Shown: positions 24,126-36,200 of the stretch, one piece after another | How positions within the stretch are numbered: position 1 is the first letter of the stretch | Layout: the number at the start of each line of letters is the position of its first letter | NCBI GenBank assembly: GCA_015143295.1 | Contig: JABCRI010001044.1 | Coordinates: 1 to 64,000 of the forward strand | Direction: 5' to 3' | DNA: 64,000 bases | Source of the DNA: Tetracentron sinense | Lineage: Eukaryota; Streptophyta; Magnoliopsida; Trochodendrales; Trochodendraceae | The notes under the pieces: generated by a model | Databases searched by the model: none | Seen by the model: the letters and a program-made list of their open reading frames with translations, nothing else | What the model was told of the DNA's origin: nothing | Made by a program: the position numbers and the translations under genes

Positions 24126-24128
<3 letters not shown>
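23871..24128. mobile_element. Degenerate foldback MITE
   Basis: Arm motifs GTAGTTAAGATTCACTCACC and TTTAACCTTGGTTTTTAAAA of the family, plus a left part TTTAATCACAGTTAA. The ends are not clean. Confidence 0.45.
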
Positions 24129-24170
<42 letters not shown>

Positions 24171-24174
24171 TTTT

Positions 24175-24206
<32 letters not shown>
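24129..24206. repeat. (AT)n followed by a 30-base G tract
   Basis: An AT run (24129-24166), a short T run, then G from 24177 to 24206. The surrounding AGGGGCCAAACTCCC and GGAGGGGCCATGGACC suggest another element like 9647-10657. Confidence 0.9.
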
Positions 24207-24207
<1 letters not shown>

Positions 24208-24289
24208 CACTCTATATAAATTTATAGACATTTATTATTATTTTAAAAAAATCGACCTATTATTATAAGGGTTTTTCAATTTTGGAGGG

Positions 24290-24512
24290 GCCATGGACCT
24301 TCCCCATCCCTGCCACCAAGGCCAACACCATGTGGACAACACAAATGTTGTTTGGTGGAGCTGATTTTTTGCCATGTTCTCTTTTCCCTTCTCTAAGTGT
24401 GCTCTTCTCTCTCTCGCTCCTGCCATAGCCTCTAACCCTGGTTTCTTCATCAGCAAAGGCAACTGAATAATACGGCCACCGCGGTTTAGGCTGGTCTCTG
24501 TGTCACCTCTTT
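24290..24512. repeat. Exon-like array module (copy at 24290)
   Basis: Same segment as 38240-38400 (GTGGACAACAC, GGTTTCTTCATCA, AATACGGCC). It continues after LTR 3 at 26551. See 8373-8580. Confidence 0.5.
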
Positions 24513-24517
24513 GTTCC

Positions 24518-26545
24518 TATCATGCCCCGAAACCCATATACACAATATATCTCATATTTGTATATGTTTCTGAAGCATAAACCAGGGACAAACCCCAATA
24601 ATGAATGCATTTTATCAAAATATAAAACCATTCCAGATGTATGTAACCGAGCTTACTATAAGGTTCTAAATAAGTATATAATGCCACTAAGTTTTCCAAA
24701 AAGATTCCTCTCTACATTCACTCACTCTCAAAAAGCAATAAAAGAGATATTCTTCTATGTTCTCAACTCTTCACGGGCTTCTATAAACCCTCAGATATCT
24801 CCTTAAAAGGTTAAAATAGCAAGGCTGAGCACAAAGCTCAACAAATGAACACATATAACACACGCAACACATGCAATCATACGTCATCATTACACTATTT
24901 CTCGATATGCAATCAATAACCACATAAGTAAATTCATTTTTTCAATTGAATTACTTGATCCACAACTGACGGTCCCCGGCAACACCTCTAAATAACATCC
25001 TATTTTCCCATTGTAGCCCCCTTGGCATCGTCTCACGGCACGATTACAGATCTCACATTGTTCCTATTTTTGGTGACAATCTTTGTAGACCTCAAGGATA
25101 CTAATCGAGTTACACACATATTCCTATTTTTGGTGGCCCTTAGCAGACCTCAAGGAACCTGATGTAATCGTACGTCGTTCATCCCAAGTTTAGTCACCAA
25201 TAGCCTAACAGTTATAATGGTGTAGCATAAATAAAAGCGTTATATCTTCTCTGCTATGACGTCCTATACCACACATAGTAGAGTCGATCCATTAACCAAG
25301 ATAAGCTAGTCATATCCTCCCCGATATAGCTCTATAGCGTCCTATATTACCATAGCAAGAGGGATCTAAATAAGCTGAGTAAGATCTACAATTTAAGCAA
25401 TTTTATTCAAGCATGCACGACAATGATTATTATGAGAATAACATAAATATTAGATGGCGACAAGATAGATTGAAATGGTGATAAGACGTAAATATTTCTT
25501 TAAGAGAAATACTGAAAAGTGTCATTATAATAGAAGGGATCTAACAAGTATGGTTTCTAAGTTTCAAGAGGGGATCCTAAACATGCAGTCTCTATGTTCT
25601 AGTTCAAAAGAATCATTAAATCAAAATCTACACCTTACGATCGATCGCATGTATCCTATGATCGATCGCAATTACAATGATCAATTGCGAATACAGTGAT
25701 GATCGATCGCAAACACTCTAGGAAATTTACCCACATTTTCCTGTTCCTGCGATCGATTGCAATTAACCCACAATCGATCGCAAGTTGCGAATCTGCAGAC
25801 CAGCTTTCTGAATTCAACGTTTCCAACTTCCGTTCCCTTTCCCCCATATTTCATTTCTAAGTATTCACACACACATCATTCACATTAAAACACTCCTATC
25901 ACATTTATTTGAGGATTTATGATGTTGTGCACGTGATTCAATCCTAAGAATCTAGGTTTTCAAAAGAGGAAGAATTCCCAACTTCCACAACTTCATTCTA
26001 AATCAACATAATTCTTAAATGAGTATTTAGTATACCCAATACAATATTAAATGCTATACTATAAGGAATTAAATGAACTAAATGAGTGTTCACTTGCCTT
26101 AACCCTAAAGTTTTAGAGCTTTTACAAGATAGATTACCCTCAAATGAGTTTGCTTCAAAATCTTGAGCATCCCTTGGCAAGAGCTTCGAATCTTGAGCCT
26201 TGAATTCATCTCCAAGTTCCAAACCCTAACCTTCTCTTCCTCTTTCTCTATCCTTCCCAAGCTCTGTCTCTCTAGATTAGGTTTTCAAGAGAAAATGAAA
26301 TATTAGGTTATCTCTACCTATTTATAATAAAACCCTTTCATGAGCTTTTACCCAAATACCCACTTAAGGTGTTTGGTTACAACCCAAAGTTAAACCCTTA
26401 GTGCTATTCTCATTTTAAATTATTCCACCAAAGGTTGTTAATTTCTCATGGCCAAACAACAAACTAGAATATTACTAAATACCCTACTCTAAGAAATTAC
26501 AAAAATACCCTTAACATTTTAATTAGGAATTTCAGAATCGCTGCA
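24518..26545 (+). mobile_element. Solo LTR, chromovirus-like Ty3-gypsy (LTR 3)
   Basis: 2028 bp, TATCATGCCCCGAAACCC...AATCGCTGCA, target duplication GTTCC at 24513-24517 and 26546-26550. The start resembles the TGTCACGCCCCGAAACC of Tekay-type LTRs. Inside are a duplicated CCTATTTTTGGTG / GACCTCAAGGA unit (25060-25165) and six GATCGATCGC-type motifs at 25635-25790. No internal coding region. Confidence 0.72.
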
Positions 26546-26550
26546 GTTCC

Positions 26551-27770
26551 CACTTCTTTAGCTTTCTCTTTCATCTCGAATTCTTTCCATAGTCTTTTCA
26601 ATTTAACTAAGAATGCATTCCCTTCAAAAGACTACTAACTTTCTGATGCAACAATACATAGGCATTTTCATGAGACTTGTTAGGACTGCCTTTGATATCG
26701 ATTTGTTGCCAATCTAGACGCTTGCCCAAGATTTGGACTCGCCGGATTGACAACCATAAGTATCATGTGCCGAAAGATCCCCCCAATGGAGCAGAGAAGG
26801 AAGCTTGGACAATAATAATCACTAATTAGCCTGAGTGAATGACTGGTGGAACCATTGACTAGAAAGAAAGAAAGTGTTATCTACCCCTATTATAAGTTAT
26901 AACAATTAATTTAATAACCAAATAAAGATGAGGAAAAATGACATGTAACCTACTTCAACACCAACATGAGAAACATGGTGGCTGTGATGGTTGTAAAGGC
27001 CGGCGGGCCATTGATCAGACGGTTAGGACTGTCCAAATAGCATTGATTTGGTTTGTGGCCAATCCAGATGCTGACACAAGATTTGGACCTCTGGATTGAG
27101 AAACATGAGCTTTCTTGGTCAAAAGATCACCCCAAACAAGCATAGAAGGAAGCTTGGACAGTAGGACAACTGGAAAAACTTACTTAGCAATCACAATTTG
27201 CTTGTAGAAAAAACCTTCTCTGCAGAAAACCTTCTCTGCAGAAAACAAAACAAAATGTAAGATAAAAGACAAAATTTTGACTAATCTAACTAAATGATCC
27301 CCACAATATCTGATACAGCAGAAGCTCCAACTTGTACCAATTTCTTTTTTGTAGTATGTAATTTACATGGATGTACAAAAAAAAGTGATTTCTACAGTAT
27401 GTTGATACTTTTATCCAAGACAAAAGCATTCTTGAGGATATATTTTAATAGATCTATCTCATCCTTCCATTCTGTAAACCCATTCCAGACTTGAGGCGAT
27501 ATAAAATGCAATCAAAGGTTGCCCTTGTGATTCCCATTAGTCTTGATGGAAATTAGAGTTGCTGCCAGTTTCATGTAATTCTGAAAAATCAAATATTTTA
27601 TTTTATTTTATCTTGTGCAAGACCTACGTAGAAGTGTGGTAAACTAAGAAAAAATGTAAAGTGATTGTGATAATAACCATAAGCAATAAGTGAATATACC
27701 AAGTACCCAATTCAAGTTAATATCAAGGCTACCTTGAAATCACTAAGAGAATAAAATTACAACATAAAAT
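26551..27770. repeat. Shared array modules upstream and downstream of fragment D
   Basis: 26551-27165 carries the GGCCAATCC-type segment twice, including the empty hAT site at about 26735. 27166-27770 is the 3' flank with the TCTGATACAGCAGAAG and GATAATAACCATAAGC landmarks. No gene. Confidence 0.6.
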
Positions 27771-27774
27771 TACT

Positions 27775-28326
27775 GCATTAGGGGTGAGGCTCTTGGGAAT
27801 CTTAACATCTTTTGAGTAAATTACAGCAATTCTTCGGGCATAAAACACTTCCTCCATTTAAGATCTGGTAATCTCTCACTATAAATCACCATCTTCTCTA
27901 AGACCATTACATGCTTAAGCATAAACTGTACAAGATCCATCTCATCGTGCCCTGCAATGAAGCTGACTATCTTATCAGTCTTGAGATTGTGCAATAGACA
28001 CTGGAAAAAGGGTTTCGCTGATTTCCAGTAGTTCTCTCCATCAAAATCCTACAAGGCGAGAAATTTTTTGTCAAACTAAAACCAGAAATAAAGAAAACTT
28101 TAGGCTGAAACTTTATTCATAAATAGATCATAAAGCATATGAATCAAAATTCTAATTAGATGTAGTAATCAAATAAGTATCATGTTTTCGAAGAACCCAC
28201 TCGAGTGCTGCTAAAGAAGTCCATGTTCACAACAAGTGTCTCCAGATCAGGAGAATTATTAGCAGGTTTGCTATTCCAGGGTTGAGACACGTGTCTAGTA
28301 TTAAACATTTGCAATTAGATGTTAAG
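27775..28326 (-). pseudogene. FBD-gene fragment, copy D
   Basis: Exon 3 (about 28051-27775, WKS/FBD part with TACAAGATCCATCTCATCG on the plus strand) and an exon 2 remnant (28326-28185, from KCLILDTCLN) with internal deletion. Exon 1 is missing and exon 2 is fused to the same foreign module as in fragment A-prime. Not a working gene. Confidence 0.72.
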
Positions 28327-28744
28327 ACAGATTTGTAACCATGAGTTACGCCACCAAGCCCACCACGATGTGGACAACATAAATGTTTTTCCGGAGGAGT
28401 TGATTTTTTGCTATGTTCTCTATTCTCTTCTCCAAGTGTCGTGGAGTTGATATTTTTTGCCATGTTCTCTATTCTCTTCTCTAAATGTGCTACCATAACC
28501 TCAACCCCAGTTTCTTCATCAACAAAGGCAACAGAATAGTACGGCTCCATGTTCTCATTTCTTTAGTTTCACTTTTATCTCGAATGTTTTCCATATTCTT
28601 TCCGAGTTTAATTAAGCATGCATTTCTCTTCAAAAGTTTACCGATGATGCAATAGTACATAGGCTTATTCATCGGACTGGTTAGGACTGTCTTTCGATAT
28701 CGATTTGTGGCCAATCAATAGGCTAGCTCAAGATTTGGACTCGG
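28327..28744 (-). repeat. Exon-like module and upstream module of unit D
   Basis: Minus strand reads YYSVAFVDEETG and LEKRIENMAKN. It is in frame with the FBD exon 2 remnant, giving a short open stretch (28550-28227) that I judge to be chance. Partner of 8373-8793. Confidence 0.45.
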
Positions 28745-29007
28745 TGACGCGAAGGCGTGAAGCTAGGCGTTGAGACCTCAAGATGCGTGAGGCATAAGCC
28801 TCAAGGCATTAAGCTTAAGCCTCACAAGATAGCCACATTCCCTCTCATTTTAACAAATAAATAAATATAAGAAAATTTTTAAAAACTTAATAAAAATTAT
28901 ATTATATATAGAGAGAGAGATGTATGCAAATATATATATGTGTGTGTGCGTGTGTGTGTGTGTGTGTGTGTACAGGTATGTATGCGTGTAAGCGCGCGCG
29001 TACACAC

Positions 29008-32000
29008 CACCAATAAGGACAATGAGATTTGTATCCCTATTATTCGCTTTTAGTGATTCCGTGGCTGGAAAGCTAGCAGCAATCTCAACTAGAGCAGTTA
29101 GAACTCTTAGCCAAGCATGCGTCCCAACGGATACCAACAAGTGGAGTTAATACTATATCTCATCATTTCCTGCTGAATCCACGAATAATGGACACCTAGC
29201 TAGCCTTGCGCATGAGCGTTCACCCTCCTATAGTATCTGGCCTTAGAGAAAAGTTGCATGCATGAGGGTTCGCCAAAGGAACTACAGATGAACAAGTCGC
29301 CAACATCTTCACAACTCTGTCGATAGAAGGACTCATTCTTCACTAGCAAGCTCTCAATGATTGATTTGGGGAGGGGGGGAGGGCAGAGAACAACAAATAA
29401 GGGTTTAGCGAAAAAGATGTTTGACAGCCATTTGATATATTTGCCATCCAGACTGTGCGGCCAAGCCAAGGAACAAGCAATTCTAGTGGGGGGCCCTGAG
29501 CATTCAGTCAAATCAGGTAACGGTGTGGGGTTGGCTTTCACATGAAATTCCGGTCCGAATCCCGCCAAAGGAAAGGCTTGTGACTCTCCTTTGCCCACGA
29601 GCTTCACCTATCCAAAGTTGGACAATGGAGCCAGCCTACTTGGATAGGTGTGAGTTGTTAAGTGGCACTAGCAAAAGAAAATCGCGACCAAATTCTCGTG
29701 TCATTATCCATCTAAGGCAGGTCGAAAACAAAGGATTTAAGGGGCTACCTCCCAAAAAAATCTGCACATCAAAGGCAGGTCGACTCACTTCATAGTTTAG
29801 CATAGCAATACACCTTATACAGCTTCATAGTTTAGCATAGCAATATACCTTATACAGTCTTTGATCCAAGTAACAAAAAACGCTGTTTTTTTGAAAAAAA
29901 ACGCATTTAATTTGCGCATTTTTCAACTGCCGAATTGTCCTGCGTTTAATTCGCGAATTTTAAAAAAACGTCTTTTTCTATTTTATTCGCTTTTTTTTTG
30001 TTTTATTCGCGTTTTTTACGAAGAATTCCCGAATTATTCAAAAAAAATTATTTTTTTTATTTTTTTTTATATATTTTAATCAAATTGTTTCGTATATGTT
30101 TATAATTATTAATTTACACCTTATTTTATTTCCGAATTTTTCCCGAATTTTTCTGAATTTTCCGAACTTGATTCCTGCCGAATTATTCCCGAACCCTGAC
30201 TTTGTCACTATGGTCTTGATGCGTAATATTACAATTCTTCTTTCCTTTTATTACAATTCTTCTTTTCTTTTATCCACTATAGCAATAGATATACCAAAAG
30301 AGCAAAAAGTGACTAGGTTCAAGACCTCTTGGGATTATTAACCCAAGTTTTGCGGGTTACCCCTCGTTCTACAGTCGAGCGTGTCTAGTTTTTGGACAAG
30401 GGGCAATTCTCAATGGGATCCTTTTTGCAAACTTTGCAATATAGACCCTTGCTACCTTTTCCTTATCAGTCTGTGTAGTTTCCGTCGGTTCCCTCAAATG
30501 TATCTTTTTTCTTGTGAACTACAATTTTAGATAAGATCTTAACTAGCGATCACCTTATGCATGGAGGTTGGTGTCTGGCTAACAGATGTTAGTGTGCCTT
30601 TTAATAGAGGAGTTTGTGGATCACTTATTGCTTTATTGTCTAGTGGCGAGAGAGGTTTTGTCCTATTTCCTTTCTCATCTTCGCATCCCTTTGATCTTTC
30701 CCAAATCATTTCGATACTTCTTATCTTGTTGACTATCCACATGGTTTAAAATTCTAGTACGTATCGGCCGATACGTATCTTGTTTGGAGCTACTCGGTAC
30801 ACTGGTATGTTGGAAAAAATTCCACCGTATCGACCTCGCGTTTGCATGTGTCAGGCGATAACCATAGTAGATATTTGGGTGGTTTTCCATTTCTTTTATT
30901 TAATTTATGTATCCTAAATACAATTAGGCCGCAACACTTTTTTTGTTTTTGCACATTCTAGTTAGTAGGGGTTAGTATCTACTCCAACTGGCCAAGTGCG
31001 GTTTCATCTCCACGCACCTCTCTTCCACGGGTTGAAACTGGGACCTCCCTCCTAGTGAGGGGATACACAGTTAGATGTGTTATTTTCCATTCAATGATTA
31101 GTGAATTAGAAAGCTTAGCATTAAAAGATGGGTCAAAAGGTGGGTATATCAATTGCTACATTACAACTCATGAGCCATAACTAATGAGAATGAATCTCAA
31201 ACCACTCATATGGGGAATACACTACCGGTGCACAAGAATTGTTAAGCATATTTCTAAAAAGACTTGGAATTCTCTTAGGTTATAACCAAGTTTGGAGAGA
31301 ACAGCCGTCCTTGCGGTTAGTGTCTTGTTAATATTAATATTAACATAGATGAATTCCAATTATAATTACCTGAGTGAATCTCTAAGTCATCTAAAGAAAA
31401 TCTAAGCCTTGTCCTTTTGTTTATCATCAATGGTGGGGTTGACCTCATGCAATATTTCAAATTACCACCACAAGCCTGTCCAGACCCTTCATCTTCCGTA
31501 TCCTGCTGCTTCTTTGCTTGCTTTTCTCGATCAAGCATTCATGTGCTTAGCAAAGAGGTAGTAGCATCTAGGGCTTCTTTAAATCATAAATTCATCCATC
31601 AGTGGTGTTCCATCCAAGTAATAGTGATGTTCCATCTACTGCTCACCTCATTGACTCAGCAGTTAGCGTTTTACCTTCCTATTGATAGATCAATTTCAGA
31701 TGGAATGCCCATACGGCACGAATTTGATGGCAGGCACAATCCTTACTAGTTTGCAGCAGTTGAGTACTATCATGCATGTGTGAACAAACTAACTACCAGT
31801 AAAAGAAGTGGATTAGCCCGTGCCTCTCCCATTACTGGAAAAAAAATGTTGTCTCGAGTGACAAATTTCTTGCCCTATGTTTAAAAATGTGCCCTGCTTG
31901 CTATTCTATTCAACCTTTCCTCCTGCTGAAGAGCTTTATTCAACCTGGCGGGATTCTCTTGATTCGGCTCGACCTCGGGAGAAGAAGCTCCCTCATCCAA

Positions 32001-32045
32001 ATCCAAATCCGATGGGTTTAGGTTCTCAAAGGGATTTGAAGAAGA
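29008..32045. other. Composite insertion of unknown type
   Basis: About 3 kb of mixed composition. 29010-29800 is GC-richer than its surroundings. 29870-30200 is an AT-rich stretch with CGAATTTTTCCCGAATT repeats. 30757-30870 has CGTATCGGCCGATACG. 30938-31080 may be a minus-strand SINE (AGTTTCAACCC box, A-rich tail). 31400-31760 and 31900-32045 read like gene scraps. I found no terminal repeats, target duplication or intact gene. Confidence 0.4.
29170..29380 (+). mobile_element. Possible Ty1-copia relic (RNase H end)
   Basis: A short stretch resembles the end of copia RNase H (TDEQVANIFT, family form ADIFTK). Very decayed, no LTR seen, old. Confidence 0.35.
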
Positions 32046-32658
32046 GGAAAATATTATATAAATTGTTTAACTATCAAGTATCAACAAATTAATATAAGAA
32101 AAGCAAGCAAATGCTGAAATTTAAATTTACTTTTTTGTTCATATACATATATTCTGATAGTCAATCATCAATTTATGTAGTGGATTTAGAATTTTAGTAA
32201 AAATTTATAAAGAAGTCATGAACTATAATGTAGGCCAGTGGCTTCAAAATTTTGCAATGTCTAGTAGGATAAATTAGATTCAATGAGTTTTAAAAGTCTA
32301 AATCTTTTAAACATAATAAATTAAGTGTTAGTTAAAATCATCACCATCATCATTTTTTGTCTTGTTTGAGATAAATAAAGTGTTATTTGTTATTAATTGA
32401 AACAAATAATAAATATAAAGTAAAAAACAACGTTTAAGTTTTAGTTATGTGGTTATAACCCTAATTTTAAATTATGTATGAGGCGTACGATATAGACATA
32501 AAGCGAGCCTCAAGGCATGTTTCTCATGTAAGCTTCACATTTTGAGGTATGTGCCTTATAGGATTTAAGCCTCATGGCTAAGCTTCAAGGCGTTTTCCTT
32601 AAGCCTCGTCTAGAGGCAACCCTCAAGGCGCAAGCCTCACATGCCTTTTAAAATACTG

Positions 32659-33739
32659 AGTTGCCGGATTGACAACCATGAGTATCATGTGCCCAAACAT
32701 CCCCCAATGGAGCAGAGAAGGAAGCTTGTACAGAAATAATCACTAACTAGCCTGATTGAAAGATTGTGGTGGAACCATTAATTTAAAAAGAAAGAAAGTG
32801 TCCTCCACCTCTTTTGTAGCAATCAAAGTTAATAAACAATAATCAAAGAAAGATGAGGAAAGTGAAATGAAACATACTTGAAATGAAACCTACTTCAACA
32901 CCAACATGAGAAAGGTGATGGTTGTAAAGATAGTAAGTTGTTTCAACTCATTCAATTTGGATTATTTCTTGATAGATTTTCCATGTCTAAGTAAGCATGC
33001 ATTCGCTTCAAAAGATACGGGAGTTTTAATCGGAACAACGCAGGTGGCCCATTGATCAGATGGTTCTGTCCAAATAGCATCAATTTGGTTTGTGGCCAAT
33101 CCAAAGGCTGGCCCAAGATTTGGGCCCCCGGATTAAGAAGAATGACCAAAGCAGTGGAGAAGGAAGCTTGGACAGTAGGTCTGCTGGAAAAAATTTCTCA
33201 ACGATCACAACTATTTGTAAGAAAATCTTTTTGGCAGAAACGCAACAAATTGTAATGAAAAAATATTGAGTAATATAAATAAACAAGCCCCACAATGTCT
33301 AATATAGCGAAATCTCAACTTGTACCAATTTCTTTTCGGTGAGTGTAATTTAAATAGATGTAGCACAAAAAAATAGTGACTTCGTTTTGTATGTTAATAA
33401 TTTTATCCAAGAAAATAGCATTCTTGAGGATATATTTCAGTAGATCTATGTCATCGTCTCATTTTGTAAATCCATTTATATCCAGACATGAGGCGATATA
33501 AAATGCAACAAATGGTTTCCCTTGTGATTCCCAATAGTCTTGATGGAAATTAGAGTACCTAAGAAATGCCAGTTTCACGAAGCCCTAAAAAATCAAATGT
33601 TTTATTAAATTAATATCTTTTCCAAGACCTATATAGAAGTGTGGTAAACTAAGAAAAATGTGAAGGGACTGTGATAATAACCATAAGCAATAAGTTAATA
33701 TACCAAGTACTCAATTCAAGTTAAAATCAAGGTTACCTT
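32659..33739. repeat. Shared array modules downstream of remnant G
   Basis: Same order as 11188-12231: GACAACCATGAGTATCATG, TTGGTTTGTGGCCAATCC, the TCTAATATAGC stretch, GATAATAACCATAAGC. Frames differ from the other copies. Confidence 0.6.
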
Positions 33740-33795
33740 GAAATTGCTACGAGAATAAAATTTCTGCATCAAGTGAGGCTTTTGGGAAGCTTGAC
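33740..33795 (-). pseudogene. FBD exon 3 remnant, copy G
   Basis: Only the last few codons and end of an FBD exon remain (ATCAAGTGAGGCTTTTGGGAAGCTTGACATTTTT region on the plus strand, cut at about 33800 by a MITE). Evidence of a further lost gene copy. Confidence 0.6.
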
Positions 33796-34030
33796 ATTTT
33801 TAAATTAAAAAAATATTTTTAATATTAAAAAACTCTAAAAACAGTTTTTTTAATTTAAAAAATAATAATTAAAATAAAAAAAAAACTAAGGATGAGTGAA
33901 TAAACCCTAGGGGTGGGTGAACCTTACCCATGGTTAAGGGGTGTCAAAGGAGACACGTGGTGACCTCTAGGGGTTCCAACTCGAGAGATTCTCTCGAGTT
34001 GAACTCGAGAGAATCCTGTGCCTCATCAAA
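33796..34030. mobile_element. Partial foldback MITE and hairpin
   Basis: One arm of the family (GGGTGGGTGAACC, CCATGGTTAAGGGGTGTC) after an AT-rich core. It ends in AACTCGAGAGA and TCTCTCGAGTT, which can pair as a hairpin at 33978-34012. Confidence 0.5.
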
Positions 34031-34690
34031 AAGCCAACACTTTTAAAGCATGGAATGGTGTTGGATTCTGATTGAAAGCAGGGTAGGTGTTGATTTACTG
34101 CTGAAAGAAGAAAATACATGAGTATGGCTAGCACGGAACCATATCTCCTCTGTGTTGTTCCCTGTGGCATTCACTGTGACCAAGAGTATTTGAGTATTTG
34201 AAGACTCAGATCATTTGGTTTGTACGGATTTAACAGGTATTGATAACTTTACAAGTGATCTCAGGCTTTAAAAACCCTGACCATAGGGGAAAAACAAAGA
34301 AGATATGGTTCCGACTAGCACGACTCTTTGCCCCCAGAGACAACCTTCTAAGATTCAGGTTCTATCCTCTGATGTGTTTGTATTGGTAAGCAATGTTTTT
34401 ATATGGATAATTATCCTCCCGTTGCCTGGATTGAATATCCCTCTCTCTAACAGATGAGATAGGGTGTAGCAACTATCCTCATTGTAGAGAGATTCCGGCT
34501 ATTAGGATTTCCGGGGAGAATTGCTCATTATTGAATAAGAGTAACATCGGTAAGTCCTTACTCTTGAATAGCTGTCTTACTCCGGAATATCAGCCTTGTT
34601 CCTAAGAATAGATACATTTCACATTTTTATTATTCCCTAAAGAGTAACAAAAGGAGATAATATCACATCCAATTGCAGGATTTGATGAGA
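34031..34690. other. Unassigned intergenic sequence
   Basis: Moderate base composition, no open frame above about 65 codons, no element ends and no match elsewhere in the window. I see nothing identifiable. Confidence 0.3.
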
Positions 34691-34694
34691 GAGA

Positions 34695-35310
34695 AAAAAT
34701 GACTCGTAATCTTCTCCAGTCGTAACTGGTTTTTGCTAAAACCGGTTATACTTCTGAGATGGCCACATGTCCCTTTTTACACCCTTTAACTGTGGTTAAG
34801 ATTCACTCACCCCTAAGTTCATTCACCTATATTTGGTTTTTTAGAAAAAAAATATTTAAAAAAATTTAACCCGGGATGTAATGAATTTTAACCACAGTTA
34901 ATAAACTATTTTATTATTTTTTCTAAAAACCAATGATAGGTGAGTGAACCCTAGGGGTGATTGAATCTTAACCACAGTTAAAATGTGTCAAAAGGGACCA
35001 GGGCCGGCCCAAGCCATTTGGAAGCCTAGAGCGAAAATTTAAAATGGGGTTCTTTTTATAAATTTTTTAATATTATTGAAAAAGAATTAACTATAAATGG
35101 GGCCTTTTTAATATCCTAAATGAGCCTTTTATTTTTTTTAATATTCTAAATGGCGCCCTTTTAATATTATTTTTTTATTTTTTTAAGGGGGCCTAAAGCA
35201 AAGGCTTTGATGGCCTAATGGACGAGCCGGCCCTGAAAGGGACATGTGGCCACCTTAGGGTGTAACCGATTTTGGCAAAACCGGTTACACCAGGAGAAGA
35301 TTACGTCCCA
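34695..35310. mobile_element. Foldback MITE with a nested hAT MITE
   Basis: Arms: GTAATCTTCTCC, AAAACCGGTTA, GGCCACATGTCCC, GGTTAAGATTCACTCACCC on the left and their inverse on the right (GGGACATGTGGCC, AAAACCGGTTACACC, GGAGAAGATTAC). The arms exceed 100 bp around an AT-rich core. Confidence 0.75.
34999..35235. mobile_element. hAT MITE, 237 bp
   Basis: Inverted ends CAGGGCCGGC on both sides and a perfect 8-bp target duplication AAAGGGAC at 34991-34998 and 35236-35243. AT-rich interior with TTTTTAATATT repeats, no coding. Confidence 0.9.
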
Positions 35311-36200
35311 ACAAAAATTGAATGTTTCGCCTTCTTCCTCCAATTAACTCTTAACCTAGATTCAACTATTGGAAAAAAATCAGGTTAGAGGTGAGGGCGG
35401 GACCTAGGCACTGCCCTGGCCTAGCCTTTCATAGCCTTGATTGGATTGAACTTTTTGAATTGGACTTGGGTTGAAGCCTGACTTGGATCAGACCATTTTA
35501 TTTTGACGATGGTAAATTTATTTGACTTTACAACGATTAAGCGTTTAAGAGATTTCATATTTAATTATGCAAAAGTTATGTGATGAAGTATAAAACTAGA
35601 TTTTTGATGATTTTATTTGTTGCAAATTACCCCCATCTTTATTGCTGACAATTCTAAAGTACCATCTTTGTATCATGATGCGCTGATACTTGTATAGTAC
35701 ACCCGCCTATCTCATAGGCACACCTCATGCCTATGCCACCCCAATCCATCATGCCGATAATAAAACTATGCCATTACTTGAACCGCGACACTGATCTGGG
35801 CTATGGCATGACCTTGGGAGGTAAGGATCTTCCTTATAAGACCTAGGCTCTGTCCTGGCCTATTCTTTGAGAGCCTACTTGAGCTGAGATTTTCAAAATT
35901 TTAATCAGACTTGGGTTGAGGCCATCCAACCTGGAATTGATCATTTTCTATATTTTGATGACGGAAGATTTGCTTATGGCTTTATGGACGATTAAGCTTT
36001 TAAAAGATTTCTCACTTAATTTTTTATTTTATGTAGTGAATCGTAACATTACGATTTTGATAATTTTATTTCTTGCGAATTACCCCACATTTACGGCTGA
36101 CAATTCCAATCCAAAAACTTAATTTTAAAACCGAGCTAGATTCAACCCGAGTTCAGCCTAGGTTCATGATTTTTAGTTTTGATGAGATTTAGTTAAATTT
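35311..36200. repeat. Duplicated dispersed repeat (two copies)
   Basis: 35390-35600 and 35800-36060 match (GACCTAGG, CTGGCCTA, CTTTGAGAGCCT, GACTTGGGTTGAGGCC, CGATTAAGC), a direct duplication about 410 bp apart. Same family as 22161-22357. Confidence 0.5.

Larger units (their letters stand above)
28745..32658. mobile_element. hAT element copy 2, interrupted by about 3 kb
   Basis: 28745-29007 and 32046-32658 align with 8808-9060 and 9050-9640 of copy 1 (CGTGAAGCTAGGCGTTGAG, TATAAATTGTTTAACTAT, CCTTTTAAAATACTG end). The left terminal bases are lost. The (TG)n stretch at 28938-28972 is shared. The extra block 29008-32045 has no counterpart in copy 1. Confidence 0.65.

Noticed and set aside
28227-28550. 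Minus-strand open frame of 107 codons joining the exon-like module and FBD exon 2
   Set aside because: The sister joint at 8372 does not keep the frame and FBD exon 2 is internally deleted, so the open frame is likely chance.
29200-29607. Minus-strand open frame of 135 codons
   Set aside because: It overlaps the possible copia relic read on the plus strand and has no recognisable domain. More likely a shadow.
30938-31080. Third SINE
   Set aside because: A B-box-like motif and A-rich tail are present but no target duplication could be found, so it is mentioned only inside the composite block.
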